Part shown: positions 1 to 12,693 of the stretch, piece by piece
How positions within the stretch are numbered: position 1 is the first letter of the stretch
How the letters are laid out: every line of letters begins with the position of its first letter
Origin: Ifrita kowaldi
Lineage: Eukaryota; Chordata; Aves; Passeriformes; Cinclosomatidae
DNA length: 64,000 nucleotides
Assembly (NCBI GenBank): GCA_013398055.1
Contig: VZRS01014566.1
Span: forward strand, 21,764 to 85,763
Direction of reading: 5' to 3'
Made by a program: the position numbers and the translations under genes
Notes under the pieces: model-generated
Told to the model about the DNA's origin: nothing
Database searches by the model: none
What the model saw: only the letters and a program-made list of their open reading frames with translations

Positions 1-747
1 TGATTCTCCAAACCCACTGTGATTAGGCTGGTGGGAAGCTGGCACAAACTGGTCGTGTTGAGCTCCTGTGGAAGTCCTGAGACCATCCAGCAGCTCATGG
101 CTTGGAGAGCTTGGACACTTTGAGTCACCCTTCAGCTCAAATCCTTGTGGCCTTTGCATTAGGGATTTTAGGGATGGGGAAGGGAAGGAGGGGATGAGTC
201 TTGGTGACGAGAATCCGGGCTGATGTACACACAGCCCACTGCCTCCAGACAGAGCAGTGCAGGGAAAAACAGTTTGGCCAGTTTAGGATCCAGAGAGATA
301 AAATTCCGTGGACATGATACTGGTCTACACTCAATAGGGACAGCAGGAGCAGAATCGCTTGAATGTGGTGAGGCAGTTTCAAGCCCTAAAGAAGTTGGCC
401 TTCTGCCACGCTAGGTCATCTCTGTATTCCAAATATTTCAGGTTGGGCTGGCAGATGCAGCCCTGGAGAGGAACAGAGGACTGAGCCTGTCTCCTGAATC
501 CCAGCCCTGGGCTGGAATGGCGGCTGGAATGGCAGCTGGAATGTGCCCTAGTGCTTTTCCCATTATTGATATAAACATTGCCACACAAATCGCTGAACCA
601 CAGGATGGTTTAACAGGACTTAATGACACATGGACTCAATATAGTTAAATAAAATTCATTTACAGGCTGATTTTTATAGACAGTATGAACAAAAAAACCC
701 CATCTAAACATACATGAGGAAGTATCAGCAACATGGTTTCACAAGAA
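1..747. other. Intergenic, left edge
   Basis: No exon, RNA gene or clear transposon is visible here. It lies beyond the 3' end of the minus-strand AvBD9 gene. AvBD8, the next gene expected in the avian cluster, is not seen and is probably outside the window. Confidence 0.6.
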
Positions 748-753
748 CTTGCT

Positions 754-786
754 TTTATTAGAATTGAAACTGCAAATATCTTTATT
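754..786 (-). promoter_or_regulatory. AvBD9 poly(A) signals
   Basis: Two AATAAA hexamers read on the minus strand, at 781-786 and 754-759. They lie 160-195 nt past the AvBD9 stop codon, a plausible 3' UTR length for an avian defensin. Either or both may be used. Confidence 0.55.
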
Positions 787-947
787 GGACAAGAACTCCT
801 CCTCAGATATTCTCATGCTCCTGAGGGCCTTCACCCCCATGGGAAAGGCTCCCCAGGGCACTGAGAACAGGATCCATCGATGTCAAAAGATGGGAGACGT
901 CTCAGATGTCCAGAGCTCTTATCTGAGTGGTCAGTGAGGTGTCAGAT

Positions 948-3613
948 TTAGGAGCTGGGGGTCCTGCAGAGAAAAGTCAGGTGTTTAGCTCATCCACCAA
1001 ACAAATTAATTATACTTTGACACCTCAGACTGCTGGAGACATCAGGGAACACGTGAGGGCAAAGACAACTGGAGACCCTTGTGAGCTGGACCTGTGTTTC
1101 TGGCCATAGGACAACCCAGATAAAATATAGGATGTGTCTGCCACCTCTCAGCAGCCAGTACAGCTACTCAACTGTGGCTGCTGAGGGCCCAGAATACCAG
1201 GGACACCTTCCACTGTCCCAGTCTGCTCCAAGCCCCAAACCTGGCCTTGGACACTTCCAGGGATCCAGGGGCAGCCACAGCTGCTCTGGGCACCTGTGCC
1301 AGGGCCTCCCCACCCTCACAGGGAAGAATTTCTTCCTAACATCCAACTGAAATCTACTCAGATTGAAGCCATTGCCCCTTGCCTGTCACTCTTGTAAACC
1401 AGTCTCTCTTTTTTTCTGGAATATTCCAACACCACAAGGCTCTGCCTTTCTTTTTACCACACACAAACCCCAGCAATAAGCAGGTAATTTTTGGAGGTTG
1501 TGGGGGGCTGGAGAACGGGCTCTGATGCCAAAAGGATGAAAAGCCCAGTAATTCTCTTTGCTCTTGGTGCAGCAGCATTTCCCTGGAGGAATTCCTCTTA
1601 CCATTTGCAGCATCTTAGCTTCCCGTTACGGCAGGTCCCGATTTCAACCAGAGGAGCAGAGCACGGCACGAAGGAGCAGGAGCCCCGGCTCTGCCGGCAT
1701 GTGAGGGTGTCAGCGGCTTCCTGGCTGTAAGCTGCAAAAAAACAGGGAAAATTCATGTTTGTTTGTCATGGCAGAGGACTGGAGAGTTGAGTCATCAGAC
1801 CTACCTGGCACTCTATGTAGTTTTTTGTCATCAAATTGGATTCTATCCCTAGTTTGAAAGGCATCACAGCTTTATTCTAAATCAGGTCTAGCACATCTCA
1901 ACCACTTCGTCACTGTGGTTCTTGAGTCCTTTCTCCTAATCACATACTAGTCAAGAATTACATGTTTTTGACATCACTCAGCTGATTTTAAAGCCATCCT
2001 TAGATCTTGGTCCCTTTTGCCTCCTAAATTGAAAAGACCATAATGTTACAGGCCTTTATGTAAGCTTTATGAAGAGGTGGAAAAAAACTGGTGACCCTTC
2101 CTGGGAGACTCTGCTGGAACTGTACCAGCCCTGCAGCCATCTCAAGGATCACAGGGTTTTTTGACAAAAAGAATACATTTTCTGATGAATGAAGCAGGAA
2201 AAGCCCAAGAAAGCAATCCCAAAACATGTAGTACAGGCTTTGTCTCAATGGTTCTACATTTCTTCTTTGAGTAGACAGACATTTGATGGTCTAGGAAAGT
2301 AGGTACAAATCTGAGACTGCTACAAATCAAACTGAGACAACTTCAGCTACTCCAAAGACCCCCAAACAGCCTGGAGTGATACATGTGCTCCAAATCCACT
2401 CAATGTATGTGGATAATACGGGGTTCAGACAAAAATTGACAGTCAGGATTGCATTTTTTCCCAAAAATAGATGAGGTCTCCTAACCTAGAACACACAGTC
2501 AGGACATGTGGGTGAGAATGTGAGAAGAGAAAGCGCTCATGTTGCAGGGTTACATCTTTGGTATTATTCTAAGAATTGCCTCAATAAAATCCTCAAGGAA
2601 TTGTTCAGGTAGGAAAAGCCCTCCAAGGCCGAGTTCAACCATTCCCAGCACTGCCAAGGCCACCACTAACCCATGTCCCCGAGTGCCACTTCCCTGCGAT
2701 TTTTAAATCCGTCCAGGTATGGGGACTCCAGCACTGCCCTGGACAGCTGTGCCAGGGCTGGACAAGCCTTTTGGTGAACAAATGTTTCCTAATATCCAAT
2801 CGAAACCTCTCCAGGTACAGCTTGCGGTCATTTTCTCTTGTCTGCTCCCTTTTTCCCTGGGAGCAGAGCCCGATCCCCCCTNATTTGCTAGGGTTACCCT
2901 CAATCGCCTCATCTGGATCATTCATGAAGATATCAAACAGGACCAGCACCAGTACCGAGCACTGGGGAACACCACTGGTGACCAGTCCCGGCTGGATGTA
3001 ACTCCATTCCACACCTCTCTCTGGACCTGGCCATCCTGACAGTTTTTAACCCAGCGAGCAGTGCACCCATCCAAGCCAGGAGCAGCCAGTTTCTCCAGGA
3101 GAACGCTGTGAGAAACGATGTCAGGGCTTTACCAAAATCCAGCTAGATACCTAATCCACTAAATGGGACACCTTGTCAGGGAGGAGATCAAGCTGGTCAA
3201 GCAGGATCAGCTTTTCATGAACGAATGCTGGCTGTGCCTAATCCCCTGGGTGTTCTGTACGTGCCACATGAAGGCACCCGAGATGAGCTGCTCCAAAACC
3301 TTCCCTGGCACCAAGGTCAATACAGGAGCCTCCTTAGTTTCCCATCTTGTCATCATACGCTAGAAAGAAACCATCAGTACAACTATGAAGGACCTCGACT
3401 CAATAGCTTGAGAATTAGGAGTATGACCAGGGAAGGGGAATTCTAATATGAAATTTCAGGAGCACAGAGGTAATCTGACTCTCAGCACTGGGATCTAATG
3501 AATTTTTCTGCATCTTCACCCTTTCAGCCTCCATCCCATCTCTCTTCAGCCTTACCTGGAGCAGCCTGGAAGAGGAAGCAGAGAACAGCGACGAGGAAGA
3601 AAAGGATTTTCAT
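948..3613 (-). CDS. AvBD9: Avian beta-defensin 9
   Basis: Secreted cationic host-defence peptide. Coding exons on the minus strand are 3613-3556 (signal peptide), 1731-1602 (mature domain) and 963-948 (tail), giving 67 codons plus stop, the length I know for chicken AvBD9. The signal exon starts MKILFFLVAV and is followed by more hydrophobic residues. The mature exon starts AYSQEAADTL and has six cysteines spaced C-X6-C-X4-C-X9-C-X6-CC, ending CCKW. The last exon adds TPSS and a TAA stop; chicken has APSS. Splice sites are GTAAG/GCAG (phase 1) and GTAAG/GCAG (phase 2). Intron 2 (1732-3555) and intron 3 (964-1601) each hold a minus-strand CR1 fragment. A TATA box lies about 100 bp before the ATG with no sign of an upstream noncoding exon. 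The net charge of the mature part is about +3. The identity is firm; the tail exon rests on frame, splice site and similarity of four residues. Confidence 0.93.
1198..1392 (-). mobile_element. CR1 LINE fragment in AvBD9 intron 3
   Basis: Reverse-complement CR1 3' region: the block around 'ggacaccttccactgtccca', then the 'cttccagggatcc' and 'tcttcctaacatcca' blocks in the usual order. It is 5'-truncated. Confidence 0.85.
2605..3345 (-). mobile_element. CR1 LINE fragment with reverse-transcriptase remnant, AvBD9 intron 2
   Basis: About 740 bp of CR1 on the minus strand. Near 2900-3010 the minus strand reads SGVPQ..SVL..VLF.IF.ND, the conserved reverse-transcriptase block of CR1 ORF2. Closer to 2620-2870 it is the ORF2 3' end and UTR. 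One ambiguous base (n) sits at 2882. The frame is broken and the copy is inactive. Confidence 0.85.
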
Positions 3614-3708
3614 GACTGGCAGCTGGCAGCAAGGGAGCTTTCGCAGGGATGGAGACAACACCAGTGTGAACAGAAGCTGTCCGAGACCGAGCACAGGCAG
3701 TGCCTCTG

Positions 3709-3716
3709 CTTATAAA
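3709..3716 (-). promoter_or_regulatory. AvBD9 TATA box
   Basis: Reads TTTATAAG on the minus strand, about 100 bp before the AvBD9 ATG at 3613. The spacing matches the TATA boxes of AvBD10, 11 and 13 in this window. Confidence 0.75.
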
Positions 3717-4104
3717 GGCTCTGGGACAGAACAAGGTGGGCGGAGGAGTGGCTGCCTGGAGAACAGAGAGTTCATTGCCCTGTTCCCATGGAGATTGGTG
3801 ATGTAGGGAGATGTTGCAACCTCCCACGTTAGAAGACGCCTGACCTGAGCCATGACCACGTCTTGCCGGCTGACCTGAGCAGCCAAACCACCCCGTGCCA
3901 GCTGGTGGGCTGCGCCCGGGGAGGACACGGGATTGGAGCAGGAGGGAGGTGGGTTCCTGGGATCCACAGGGCTGGAAACCATGCGGAACTGATGGTGCCC
4001 TGTGGCTCTTGGCCGTGGTCTTGTGACAGCCCGTCCTCCCCCGCAGCCACCAGGAAGGGTGAGCAAAGGAGAAAACTCCTCCTTGGAGACAAGAGCGTGG
4101 AGTG

Positions 4105-4372
4105 ACAGGGCAAGGGGCAATGGTTTCAAGATGAAAAAGAGCAGGTTTAGATGAGGTAATTGGCAAAATGTCTTCCTTGTGAGGGCAGTGAGACAACAGA
4201 ACAGGTTGTCCAGAGAAGCTGTGGCTGCCCCATCCCTGCAAGTGTTCAAGGAAGGCTGGACGGGGCTTGGAGCAACCTGGTCTAGTGGAAAATATTCCTA
4301 CCCAGGCAGGTGCTTGGAACTGGATGATCTCTAAGGTCCTTTCCAACCCAAGCCATTCTGTGATGATGATGA
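4105..4372 (+). mobile_element. CR1 LINE 3' fragment upstream of AvBD9
   Basis: Plus-strand CR1 tail: 'gagaagctgtggctgcccc', 'cttggagcaacctggtctag', ending 'ccaacccaagccattctgtg' and a short GATGAT-type terminal repeat. It lies about 400 bp upstream of the AvBD9 TATA box. Confidence 0.85.
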
Positions 4373-4376
4373 CGAA

Positions 4377-7300
4377 TGCAGGAAAGGATCAGAGCTTTAG
4401 TCCTTGCTTGGGAGTTTAGGGCTGCAACAGAAGGAGGCAGAGCAGGGCTGAAAGAGTTGTGGAAATTCCCCCTCCTGGCTATAAAATCAGCAGACATGGC
4501 AGCTGCTCCAGTCTTGCAGGAGTTTTTCCAGCATGGTTCAAAGCTCAATTACTCTCTGTATCTTTTATTTGTGACTTTAACCATGGATTTCATCACAGAA
4601 GTCTTTAAACAGAAAGGACTGGAAGGGACACCACTGTGTTATGCCACGATATCACAGGAGACTGATACTAATTCCCTCCAGCAACCCCTAAGATCTGTCC
4701 TGAAAACAATGACATCATGGTTTGAACCTTATTCCCAAGTCTAGTCTGCATAGAGTGTCTAAAACTACTCATTCTTGCCCAAAATTATCTTGGTTTAATG
4801 ACATTTTCCCTTGCTGTTATTCACCTTCCCAAATGTGGTCATGAAGAGACTCACATGTCTCTGATTTCAGAGATTCAGCATATCAAGTCCACTTCTGTGT
4901 GATGTCTCCACATCTCTTATCACATTCTCCACATCTCTTATCACCTTGTAAGCTACTTCTGTACCTGAAAATAAAATCTGATCTTTTTTTTCATGCATGT
5001 GAAGGCCCAGCCATATCTAAGATGGGCCAGAGGAAGTGTCACCAGAGCTCTGTAAAGGTCTCTCAACCCTTGTGCTTGTCTCCAAGAAATGCCACTCCTG
5101 AGACATATGGGAACCTCAAGTGCACATTTCTTTTCAGACAAACAGGACAAGTCAAAAATCATTAGTGAGACCAAGTCAGGAGGGTGATTAATTATTTACT
5201 GCTTCAGCGAGAGCAGCAAACTGAAACGATGGAGAACAAGAGCAGGGGGTGAGTTCTGACTGCACACAGAGGGCAGAGAGGTCTGTGCCTGGTGAACTTC
5301 CTGCTGCAGGCTGGGTTCAGGGCAGGAAAGGGCTTCAGTTTTTTTAAAAAAACCCATTAATTCAGTATATCAGGACTAGAAATAAGCAAAAACCTTCTTG
5401 TGGACAGGTGAGGAGGTTGAGGAGGGGCAGGAGGATACAGATGACAAAGCAAATGAATTCCTACCCGTACTTCATGAAACCCACATCCTTGAGGAACATG
5501 GTGAGGAAATGGACCTTCAGACCTCTGCCAGGAGCTGTGAGAGCTGGGGTGGGCAGTGGTGGTTTGGGGAAAGGCCCTGTATTTTCACACACATTCTTGA
5601 GACAGAGGCACAGGCTCTAAAATGGGCTGTTGTTCTCATCTCTCCTCTGTTTTCCTCCTGGAGGAAAGAGTATCAAGCAGTCAGTCATTTGTATTAAATC
5701 GCTCTGTGTCCGTGTGTGCCTGGAATTTTATTTAAGGAGTCACAGGGAACACTGACCATCTCCCTGATGCCCGATTTGTGATCGAGGACATGGACACAAC
5801 TCCACAACCCAAACCACCCTGAGCACCTGCCCAACGCCTCAGACAGGCAGCCCATCCACCTGCACCCTCAGCTTCACTTCTGGAAAGACAAAAAGAAGGA
5901 AAAAAAGTGCAGTCTGTGATCATAAAACATGGCCAGCTGTAGGGAAACCATCAAGGCTGAAGCTTACTTGTGAAAATAACAGGATTAATGAAAAAGGGAA
6001 AAGTGCTTTTCTACTCCTTGCATAACCTCCCTCCTGCCTGTCCCAGGCAGCACGAGGGGCAGCGATGTTTAATTTGGGGAGTGAGGCTGCTGAGCAAACC
6101 CTGCTGGGACTGGCCCGTGATGTCACACATCGTTCAATGCTCTTTGGAACCAAACAGCGTCAGGGAAAGGGAAGGAAAGGGGGAACAGCTCCAGCCTCCT
6201 CAACTCCCTCCCCCAGCTCCAGCTGGAGAGTGGCAGCAATGCTTGTCCCAGGTCCAGGCTCCCTCCATGGAAACATAAATGTACCTCGGGTGATAACAAC
6301 TCCCTTGAAGACTGCTTGGCACTGGGGAAAGGGAGCTTGGACATGGTGCTCCACTTCTTCCTTCTTCTTGAGGACCAGGAGAAGATGCTCCCAACAGTAT
6401 CCAGTGAACAGAGAAATCACTGAGGCTGTGACTGACGGGGAGCTGTTGATCCTGAGGTGTCTGTTAGAGTTAATATTTGACCTGGCAGCCAAGCAGTGGG
6501 TGGTGGATTTTGTATGGGACCTGTCCTTGTGTAGGAAAATCATTTTGTCACCCAGAAAGGATAAATTCATGGGTTTGGCTCACTGATCCTTCAGGGAGCT
6601 TGGGAAATTTGCTTTTACACCTTGTGAAATCACCACGTGTATTCTGGACTGTGGGGAAAGGAGCCAAATGCCTTCAGATATGAAGGAGATTCCCTGCTCT
6701 TAATTATAACTGATGGGCAACTAATCTGCCTGATCAGAAGGGGAGAATTAATTTGCTGACAATCTCCTCTGTTCTAGGAGCAAATAAACAGGCAGAAGCA
6801 AGAAGTGGTGATGAGTTCCCCTGTCCCAGAGTTCAGTGCATGGAAAAAGTGACAGAGAGAGGCACAAGTGTTTGCAGCCACAGTGGAGGCGGCAGTGGGC
6901 AGAGGGTACACGACGTTCGTTCTCCTTGACAGAGCACTCAGTAAAGGCTGCTCATGCATAAAACTGATTTTCAGTGTGTAAAATCCAGTCTTAGTGACTG
7001 AAGGGCCTGTCCAAGGCCAGTCATGGGACCATCTGTGTCCTTGCCATGGACCAGAGCAGGGAGAGGGATAAGCCACTGACAGCAGATTTTTGGAAAGCCT
7101 GTGCTCCAGTCACCATTTTGAAAACTGATCTGTTCTTCAGGTCATCAAGGATGTTTTTCTGAGCTCCTGCATCAGCTTTGGAAGGTGGATATCAACCAAA
7201 ACAACACTTTTCTCCCATAACTTGAATGCTATCAAAGAGTTTGGTTCCAGCTGCTGCCCTGCCAGCCCTCCAAGGGCAAACACCAGTGGTGTCCCAGGAG

Positions 7301-8544
7301 AAAAGTTCTCAATAGACACAGAATGAGGAAATTCTTGGGAAGAACTCTCAGTGGTCACTGCAGGAAACAGGGCAGGAAAGGGTATGGGAGAACCAGATCC
7401 CTGTAGGGCCATCAACAGAGGAGAGCTGTGGGAGCCGTCCCACATGAGGCCAACCCCAGGTTCCACTCGGGGTCATGGGGAGTGCAGAGGTGAGATGGAC
7501 ATTCAAGGGGCTCCATAGAAATTGGGCACAAATGGAAGAATGAGCCTGGAGTGAGGGTGGCTGCTGGGCTGAAATGCCAGACCTTGATAGACTTAAGGTC
7601 CAGCATCCAGGGACAGAAATGGAGACAAGCCGGTCTGGAATAACACCTCGGTGGTTTATACACCAGAGATGTGTTTCATTGGGGCAGGAGGGAAATCTGA
7701 GGCTCAGTAGGTGCTGAATTTATCCATATTTAACACCAGAGGTTTTTTCAGGATGTTGAGGTTTAACCGTTTAACCCCAGCCAGAAACTCAGCTTCAGGC
7801 AGCCCTTGCTCACTTCTCCCCTGGAGAGAGAATCAGAAGAGTGAAAGTGAGAAAACCTGTGGTTTGGGATAGACAGACTAATAGAACAACTACTCTGCAA
7901 GCAAAGCAGAGCAAGGAATTTACTCACCACTTCCCATGGGAAGACAGGTGTTCACCCATTCCCAGGAGAGCTGGAATCCATCACAAGTAACGGTGATTTG
8001 GGAAGAAAAACCCCATCACTCCAAATGTCCCTTCCTTCCTTCTTCTTCCTGCAAGTTTTACTGCTGAGCATGAGCCACGTGGTCTGGGATATCCCTTGGG
8101 TCACCTGGGGCCAGCTGTCCTGGCTGTGTCCCCTCCCAACTCCTTGTGCAACTCCAGCCCTCTCATTGGTGGGGTGAGGGGCAGAAAAGGCCTCGACTGA
8201 GCCCTTCTCAGCCATAGTAAAAACATCTCTGAATTATCAGCACTGTTCCCAGCACAAATCCAAACCACCATTCCATACTGGGAAGTAAATTAAACCCATC
8301 CCAGCCAAAACCAGCACACAGAAGGAACTTGAGGGATGTAGAACATCATCAGTATCTGTTCTGTAAGCTGCACATGAGCAGGTTATGGGCAGTGAGATGT
8401 CCTTGCTACAGTGTGTTCTTTAAATGTTGGATTTTGTGACTGCTGTTGAAAACAGGTCTGATAATTTAAAAAACAGTCTATACATCACCCCAAATCTTGT
8501 CTCTGAGGAGGGACAGTTCAGATCCCATCATTGTGTTCATAAAT
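4377..8544. other. Intergenic AvBD9 to AvBD10, no gene seen
   Basis: About 4.2 kb with no defensin-type exon, RNA gene or convincing transposon on either strand. A 21-bp imperfect tandem duplication ('cacatctcttatcac' twice) lies at about 4906-4945. Open frames here are short and lack coding features. Confidence 0.5.
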
Positions 8545-8545
8545 T

Positions 8546-8785
8546 CAGGTGTGTGTGTGTATATTTTCAATGTATATCTATAAATAAATATTTTAATATA
8601 TTTTATATATTATATTATATTACATTATAAATTTCTTTTTATATTATATTATATTTTACATTTTATTATCCTATATTATATTTTATATATTAAAGTATAT
8701 TTATAAATAAATATATATAAAATATACATTATACATATAATATATTTTTAAAATATATATTTTATATATATATATAAAATCTGCA
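8546..8785. repeat. AT-rich low-complexity tract
   Basis: Begins with a short (TG)n run and continues as about 230 bp of TA, TATAT and ATTATA repeats, many self-complementary. It lies 280 bp beyond the 3' end of AvBD10. Confidence 0.9.
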
Positions 8786-9079
8786 ATACTGCAGGTGTTT
8801 ATTCACTGCCATATTGTCATACAATTATTCTCTATCAAGAGCTGCCTGTACAGTTCTTCCAACACAGCTTTCATTCCTGCCATCCTAAATGCTTTATTAC
8901 CGTCATCAAAACTGGGTGCTGTTGTAGCCATTCCCTTTCCCAAATCCCTTGGGAATATGTGAGACTGCACAGACTCACTTGTTTATAAAATACTGCATCG
9001 CTCTGAGCCTTGAGTCAAAACCAGAGAGGGAATTACTGTGAGTAACAACAAAGGTCACAGGTATCGGTTTAAGAAGATG

Positions 9080-9085
9080 TTTATT
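9080..9085 (-). promoter_or_regulatory. AvBD10 poly(A) signal
   Basis: AATAAA on the minus strand, about 345 nt after the predicted AvBD10 stop codon at 9429-9431. It supports a 3' terminal exon in this place. Confidence 0.5.
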
Positions 9086-9428
9086 TTCGTGTGCGAATAA
9101 AATAATAATATATATATAGCTTCACATCCTCCAAGAGCTGCATGACCCTGAAGTGATTGAACCTCCAAACACCCCTGTGAGGTAGGCTGGAATAGGCGGC
9201 CAAGGAGCCAAAGTGGCTTGTGTATTAAAAGCAAAAAGGGAGTGACTTCAGCGAGGAAAACCTGGATCTCCAGAAGCGGTGTGCTAACAGGACATGCCCT
9301 CTGGAAGCTGCTTTTAATGCTCATTTGCAGGAGGCTTTAGATAGAGGAGGAATCCATGAAAATCAGCTCCCCATGGCAGTGGAAATGTTGCTGGTACGAG
9401 GGCTCTGATCCAGGAAAGCCTTTTCTTC

Positions 9429-11953
9429 CTACTCTGCCAAAACCCTGCAAGGATAAAAAGGGTCTTGTTATTTTGCTGCAGTGTCACCTCAACTCATTCT
9501 CTGAAAGCCTCAATACCTGCTAATTACCTTTCAAAATGAACCTACAGGGTGGGTGCAGGTTTAAAAACCTACATCCCCATGTGTGTGAGATGCCCAGGTC
9601 TGCAGATATCCAGTCCACAAGAACGGTGGCCACTGGCAAATGACTTATACGACCACTTGTAATGATATTTTTATTCAGTTTACCCCAAAATAAAGACTGG
9701 GGATTTGATGTAGTTACTGAACACCCAATTCTAGTGCCATCTGAAGTGGGCTGGAGTATCTGCTTGGCCTCCAGGCATCTATCTTTTCTGAAAATCCGTG
9801 TTTTCCCTTAGAGCTAACTCAGCCAGATACACTGATATGATTTAAATACTCCAAGGGACCTCAAACACCACTAACATCTCCATGTATCCTGCTGAATCAG
9901 GCCTTTCCTGTCTAAATTCAAAGATTTGTTTTTAAGCAACCTGAGCTGGAAAAATATTATATTGTACTTCAGAACACCCTGTTGGTTTTAACTTCTACTC
10001 TTGTATTGATTGGGTCAGCTGAAAGTCCAACAGCCCATACAAGAAGAGCTTTAATCCTGAACATTAACATCCATCAGGGTAGATTCTTCCAAGAAAGAGT
10101 ATTTCTGTAGGAAAATTACACCTGAAACCAACCCCAAGAGGTCTTGTTCCTTTCCCAGGCTCAGGTTTTTTTTTTGGTCAGGTCTAGCTGATGTTCTGAC
10201 AGAAATTTGACGTTGGAGATCTTCCATCTGTTCCTACCAGTCCATTTACTACCAGTGGGAATTGCTTCCCAGGGAGGATGAGTGGTCACAGAGACTGAGG
10301 GATCACATCACTCCTTTGTAAAATCATCTAATATCAGGTTCCTTCTGTTCCATTTACCTTCCTGAATTCCTAAGTGGATGCTTCCTTAGCATCTTAATCT
10401 CCTGGCAACAAACCTGTCCTATTATTGGAATTACTTGGGTTTCCTGAAACCACTGAGGATCCCCCCCATGTGCTGAATAAATATGAAAAACCTCTTTCCT
10501 AGAGCCATCTCATGACACTTTCAGTTTCTGGGAACCTTCAAACCCTGGCAATTCTATAAATAACAGAATCGCAGAATAAGGAGTTCTGGAAAATTCAGGC
10601 ATCAGGGATCTGAGCTCTCCCTTTATTTTGAACCAAGGTCTGTCCAGTCACATCAGTGGCTGGGGATCTGCCTGAACATCATTGCTGGGATGAATTATGT
10701 CATCACACCAGTCCTTTTCATCAAAGGTACAGGAACCTCTCCTAATATGGCACTGAATTTGGGGTGTGTGAATGTCACTGCAGCTGGCACTGACCACCTC
10801 GTGGCCATTAATGGAACAAAATTATTCTAGAAATTAAGTACCTTAAGTACCTGGGGATTATGTTTTATTCTAAGCTAAAGAGTATTCCCCAAAGCATGTT
10901 CAAGCCCTTAAGGATAGGAAAAAAATCTAGCCAGCAGGGAAAATCCAGACATTATTAGAAAGTGGTTTCCAATGTCAAAATGCACACCCAAGTCTCCACT
11001 CACTGGCAAATTCACTCCTCTTCACCTTTCTAAGAGCTGTGCAGTGGTAGGAGGAAGAAGAGGTGGGGAGAGGTTGAGAAGCAGAGTTCTGTGAACAGTT
11101 TCCCCCCTTTTAAATTAAATTTTCTAGGTAAATGTTAAAATAAAACCAGAGGGAGGATAAAATGTTTCCCCTGATGGGTGTAAATACTGCAAAGTATTTT
11201 CCTAATAACTTTTTGAAAAAGCTTTCTTTCTTTCTTTTCCCATGAAAATTCAAAATAAAGTGAAAAATTACTGAAGTCTTGGAAATTTGGACCCTTCTGA
11301 ACCCTTTCTTCCATGCATAACTTCCATTCAAATGATTTTTCTCCCTAAACACACATCAACATTATACACGTTCCTCCTCCCTCTGGACTTTCCCACCTGG
11401 GTTTGCCCTGCAAGCCCCCATGGAGCTGTGGCAATTATTCAAAGAAACAGTGGATAAAACAGCAGGATAAAAAAATTCCCTCTGTGGCCCCTGAGATGTT
11501 TTGTCACTTACTTGGAGCAGCAGTTCAGCAGCCCCCCGTGGCACGTCCCTGTGGCAGTGAAGGTGGGTGGGCACACCCCGGCACGGCAGAATTTTCCCTG
11601 GCTCCGGCACTCGACGGTGTCAGCAAAAAGAGGGTCAGCGGAACCTGTGGGGAGTGGGAAGAGTTAAAATCTCAACTTTCAGCCTGAAATGATGAGAAGT
11701 AAATGTTCAATAAATCATGTGTTGGTTTTTTTTAGCAAGAGCGGCATCCTGAGCACAGATGCTCCTGGTCCCATCCACTGCACCATCCCCACGGCATCAG
11801 ATTTTGCCTTTCAGCTGATGGATGCTTTTTTCCCCGCTTTGAACACACTTCTGCTTACAAACCCTTTTGCTCTTTGTAGGATTTTTGCTACTCACCTGAA
11901 GTAGCCTGGAAGAGGAGGAGGAAGACAGCGAAGAGCAGGTAGAGGATCTTCAT
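9429..11953 (-). CDS. AvBD10: Avian beta-defensin 10
   Basis: Secreted beta-defensin. Minus-strand coding exons are 11953-11896 (signal), 11644-11512 (mature) and 9444-9429 (tail), giving 68 codons plus stop, equal to chicken AvBD10 as I know it. The signal exon reads MKILYLLFAV and on to QATSG. The mature exon reads SADPLFADTV, then six cysteines spaced C-X6-C-X4-C-X9-C-X6-CC, ending LLNCCSK. Splice joints are GTGAG/CACAG (phase 1) and GTAAGT/TTGCAG (phase 2). The tail exon encodes VLAE and TAG; chicken has IPAQ. That exon is 2.07 kb away and only 16 coding nt long, so it is the least certain part, although its length and phase equal those of AvBD9 exon 4 and a poly(A) signal follows. If the last intron were retained, TAA would follow the final lysine directly. 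The mature peptide is close to neutral. A TATA box lies about 100 bp before the ATG. Confidence 0.92.
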
Positions 11954-12051
11954 GGCTGTCAGTTGCTTGTGGGCTGTGAGGTCCTGCAAAGCACCTGGAA
12001 GACCAATGGTGGCTGGAGCTGGCTTGAGGCAGGGCTGGGAGAGACACCCCG

Positions 12052-12059
12052 TATTTATA
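12052..12059 (-). promoter_or_regulatory. AvBD10 TATA box
   Basis: TATAAATA on the minus strand, about 105 bp before the ATG at 11953. It is a strong match and uses the same layout as the other defensin genes here. Confidence 0.8.
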
Positions 12060-12580
12060 GGGCCCGTGGGGTTGTGCAAGTGTGACAAGTGAGGGCTTTG
12101 TCAATGAGTAACTGCCATGAACTTTCTGGAAAGGGACTGGTGATGCCCCTTACCACAGGTGGCAGCGAACATGTTGCAATTCCCAAGGGTGAATTTCCAC
12201 TTCATGTGTGTCAGTTATATAATCTGACCATCAGCCAAGCCTGACTGAGCTGCACCAATTTTTGTGGCTTTTCCCAACACAGACTCTTCCCAACACAGGC
12301 ACCAGAATGGGTCAGGGGGCACTTGGAAGTCAGAGACCACTGGAGTGGGGACCCAGCTTTGACCCTGGATTCGTCACTCACTGGCAGTTCACGTAACATT
12401 TTGTGTCCATGTCCCCATCCCTGTCACCAGGTGGATGATGTCAAAGGCAGAGGAAAGCATTGGGAAAGACTTGAGGTGAGGCAACTGTTCTTTGTCACTT
12501 TTTAAACAGGTCTCAGGACAGCCTCACCCGCTGCAGGGAGCTGACACAAAGCTCTCCCCCTCCTTCAGTTCTCACTTACA

Positions 12581-12693
12581 TCATACAATGGTTTGGGTCA
12601 GAAGGGACCTTAAAATCACCTTGTTCCAACCCCTGCCATGGGCAGGGACACTTCCCACTAAAACATATTGCTCCAAGCCCCATCCAGCCTGGC
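12581..12693 (-). mobile_element. CR1 LINE 3' fragment
   Basis: Minus-strand CR1 3' end: 'tacaatggtttgggtcagaa', then 'ccctgccatgggcagggaca' and 'ctccaagccccatccagcct'. It is 5'-truncated. Confidence 0.85.

Noticed and set aside
1..950. Possible AvBD8 exons
   Set aside because: I searched both strands for the six-cysteine spacing and the MKIL-type signal exon and found neither.
3552..4346. 264-codon minus-strand open frame over the AvBD9 promoter
   Set aside because: It runs across the AvBD9 TATA box, signal exon in another frame and a CR1 copy, and has no domain or codon signal.
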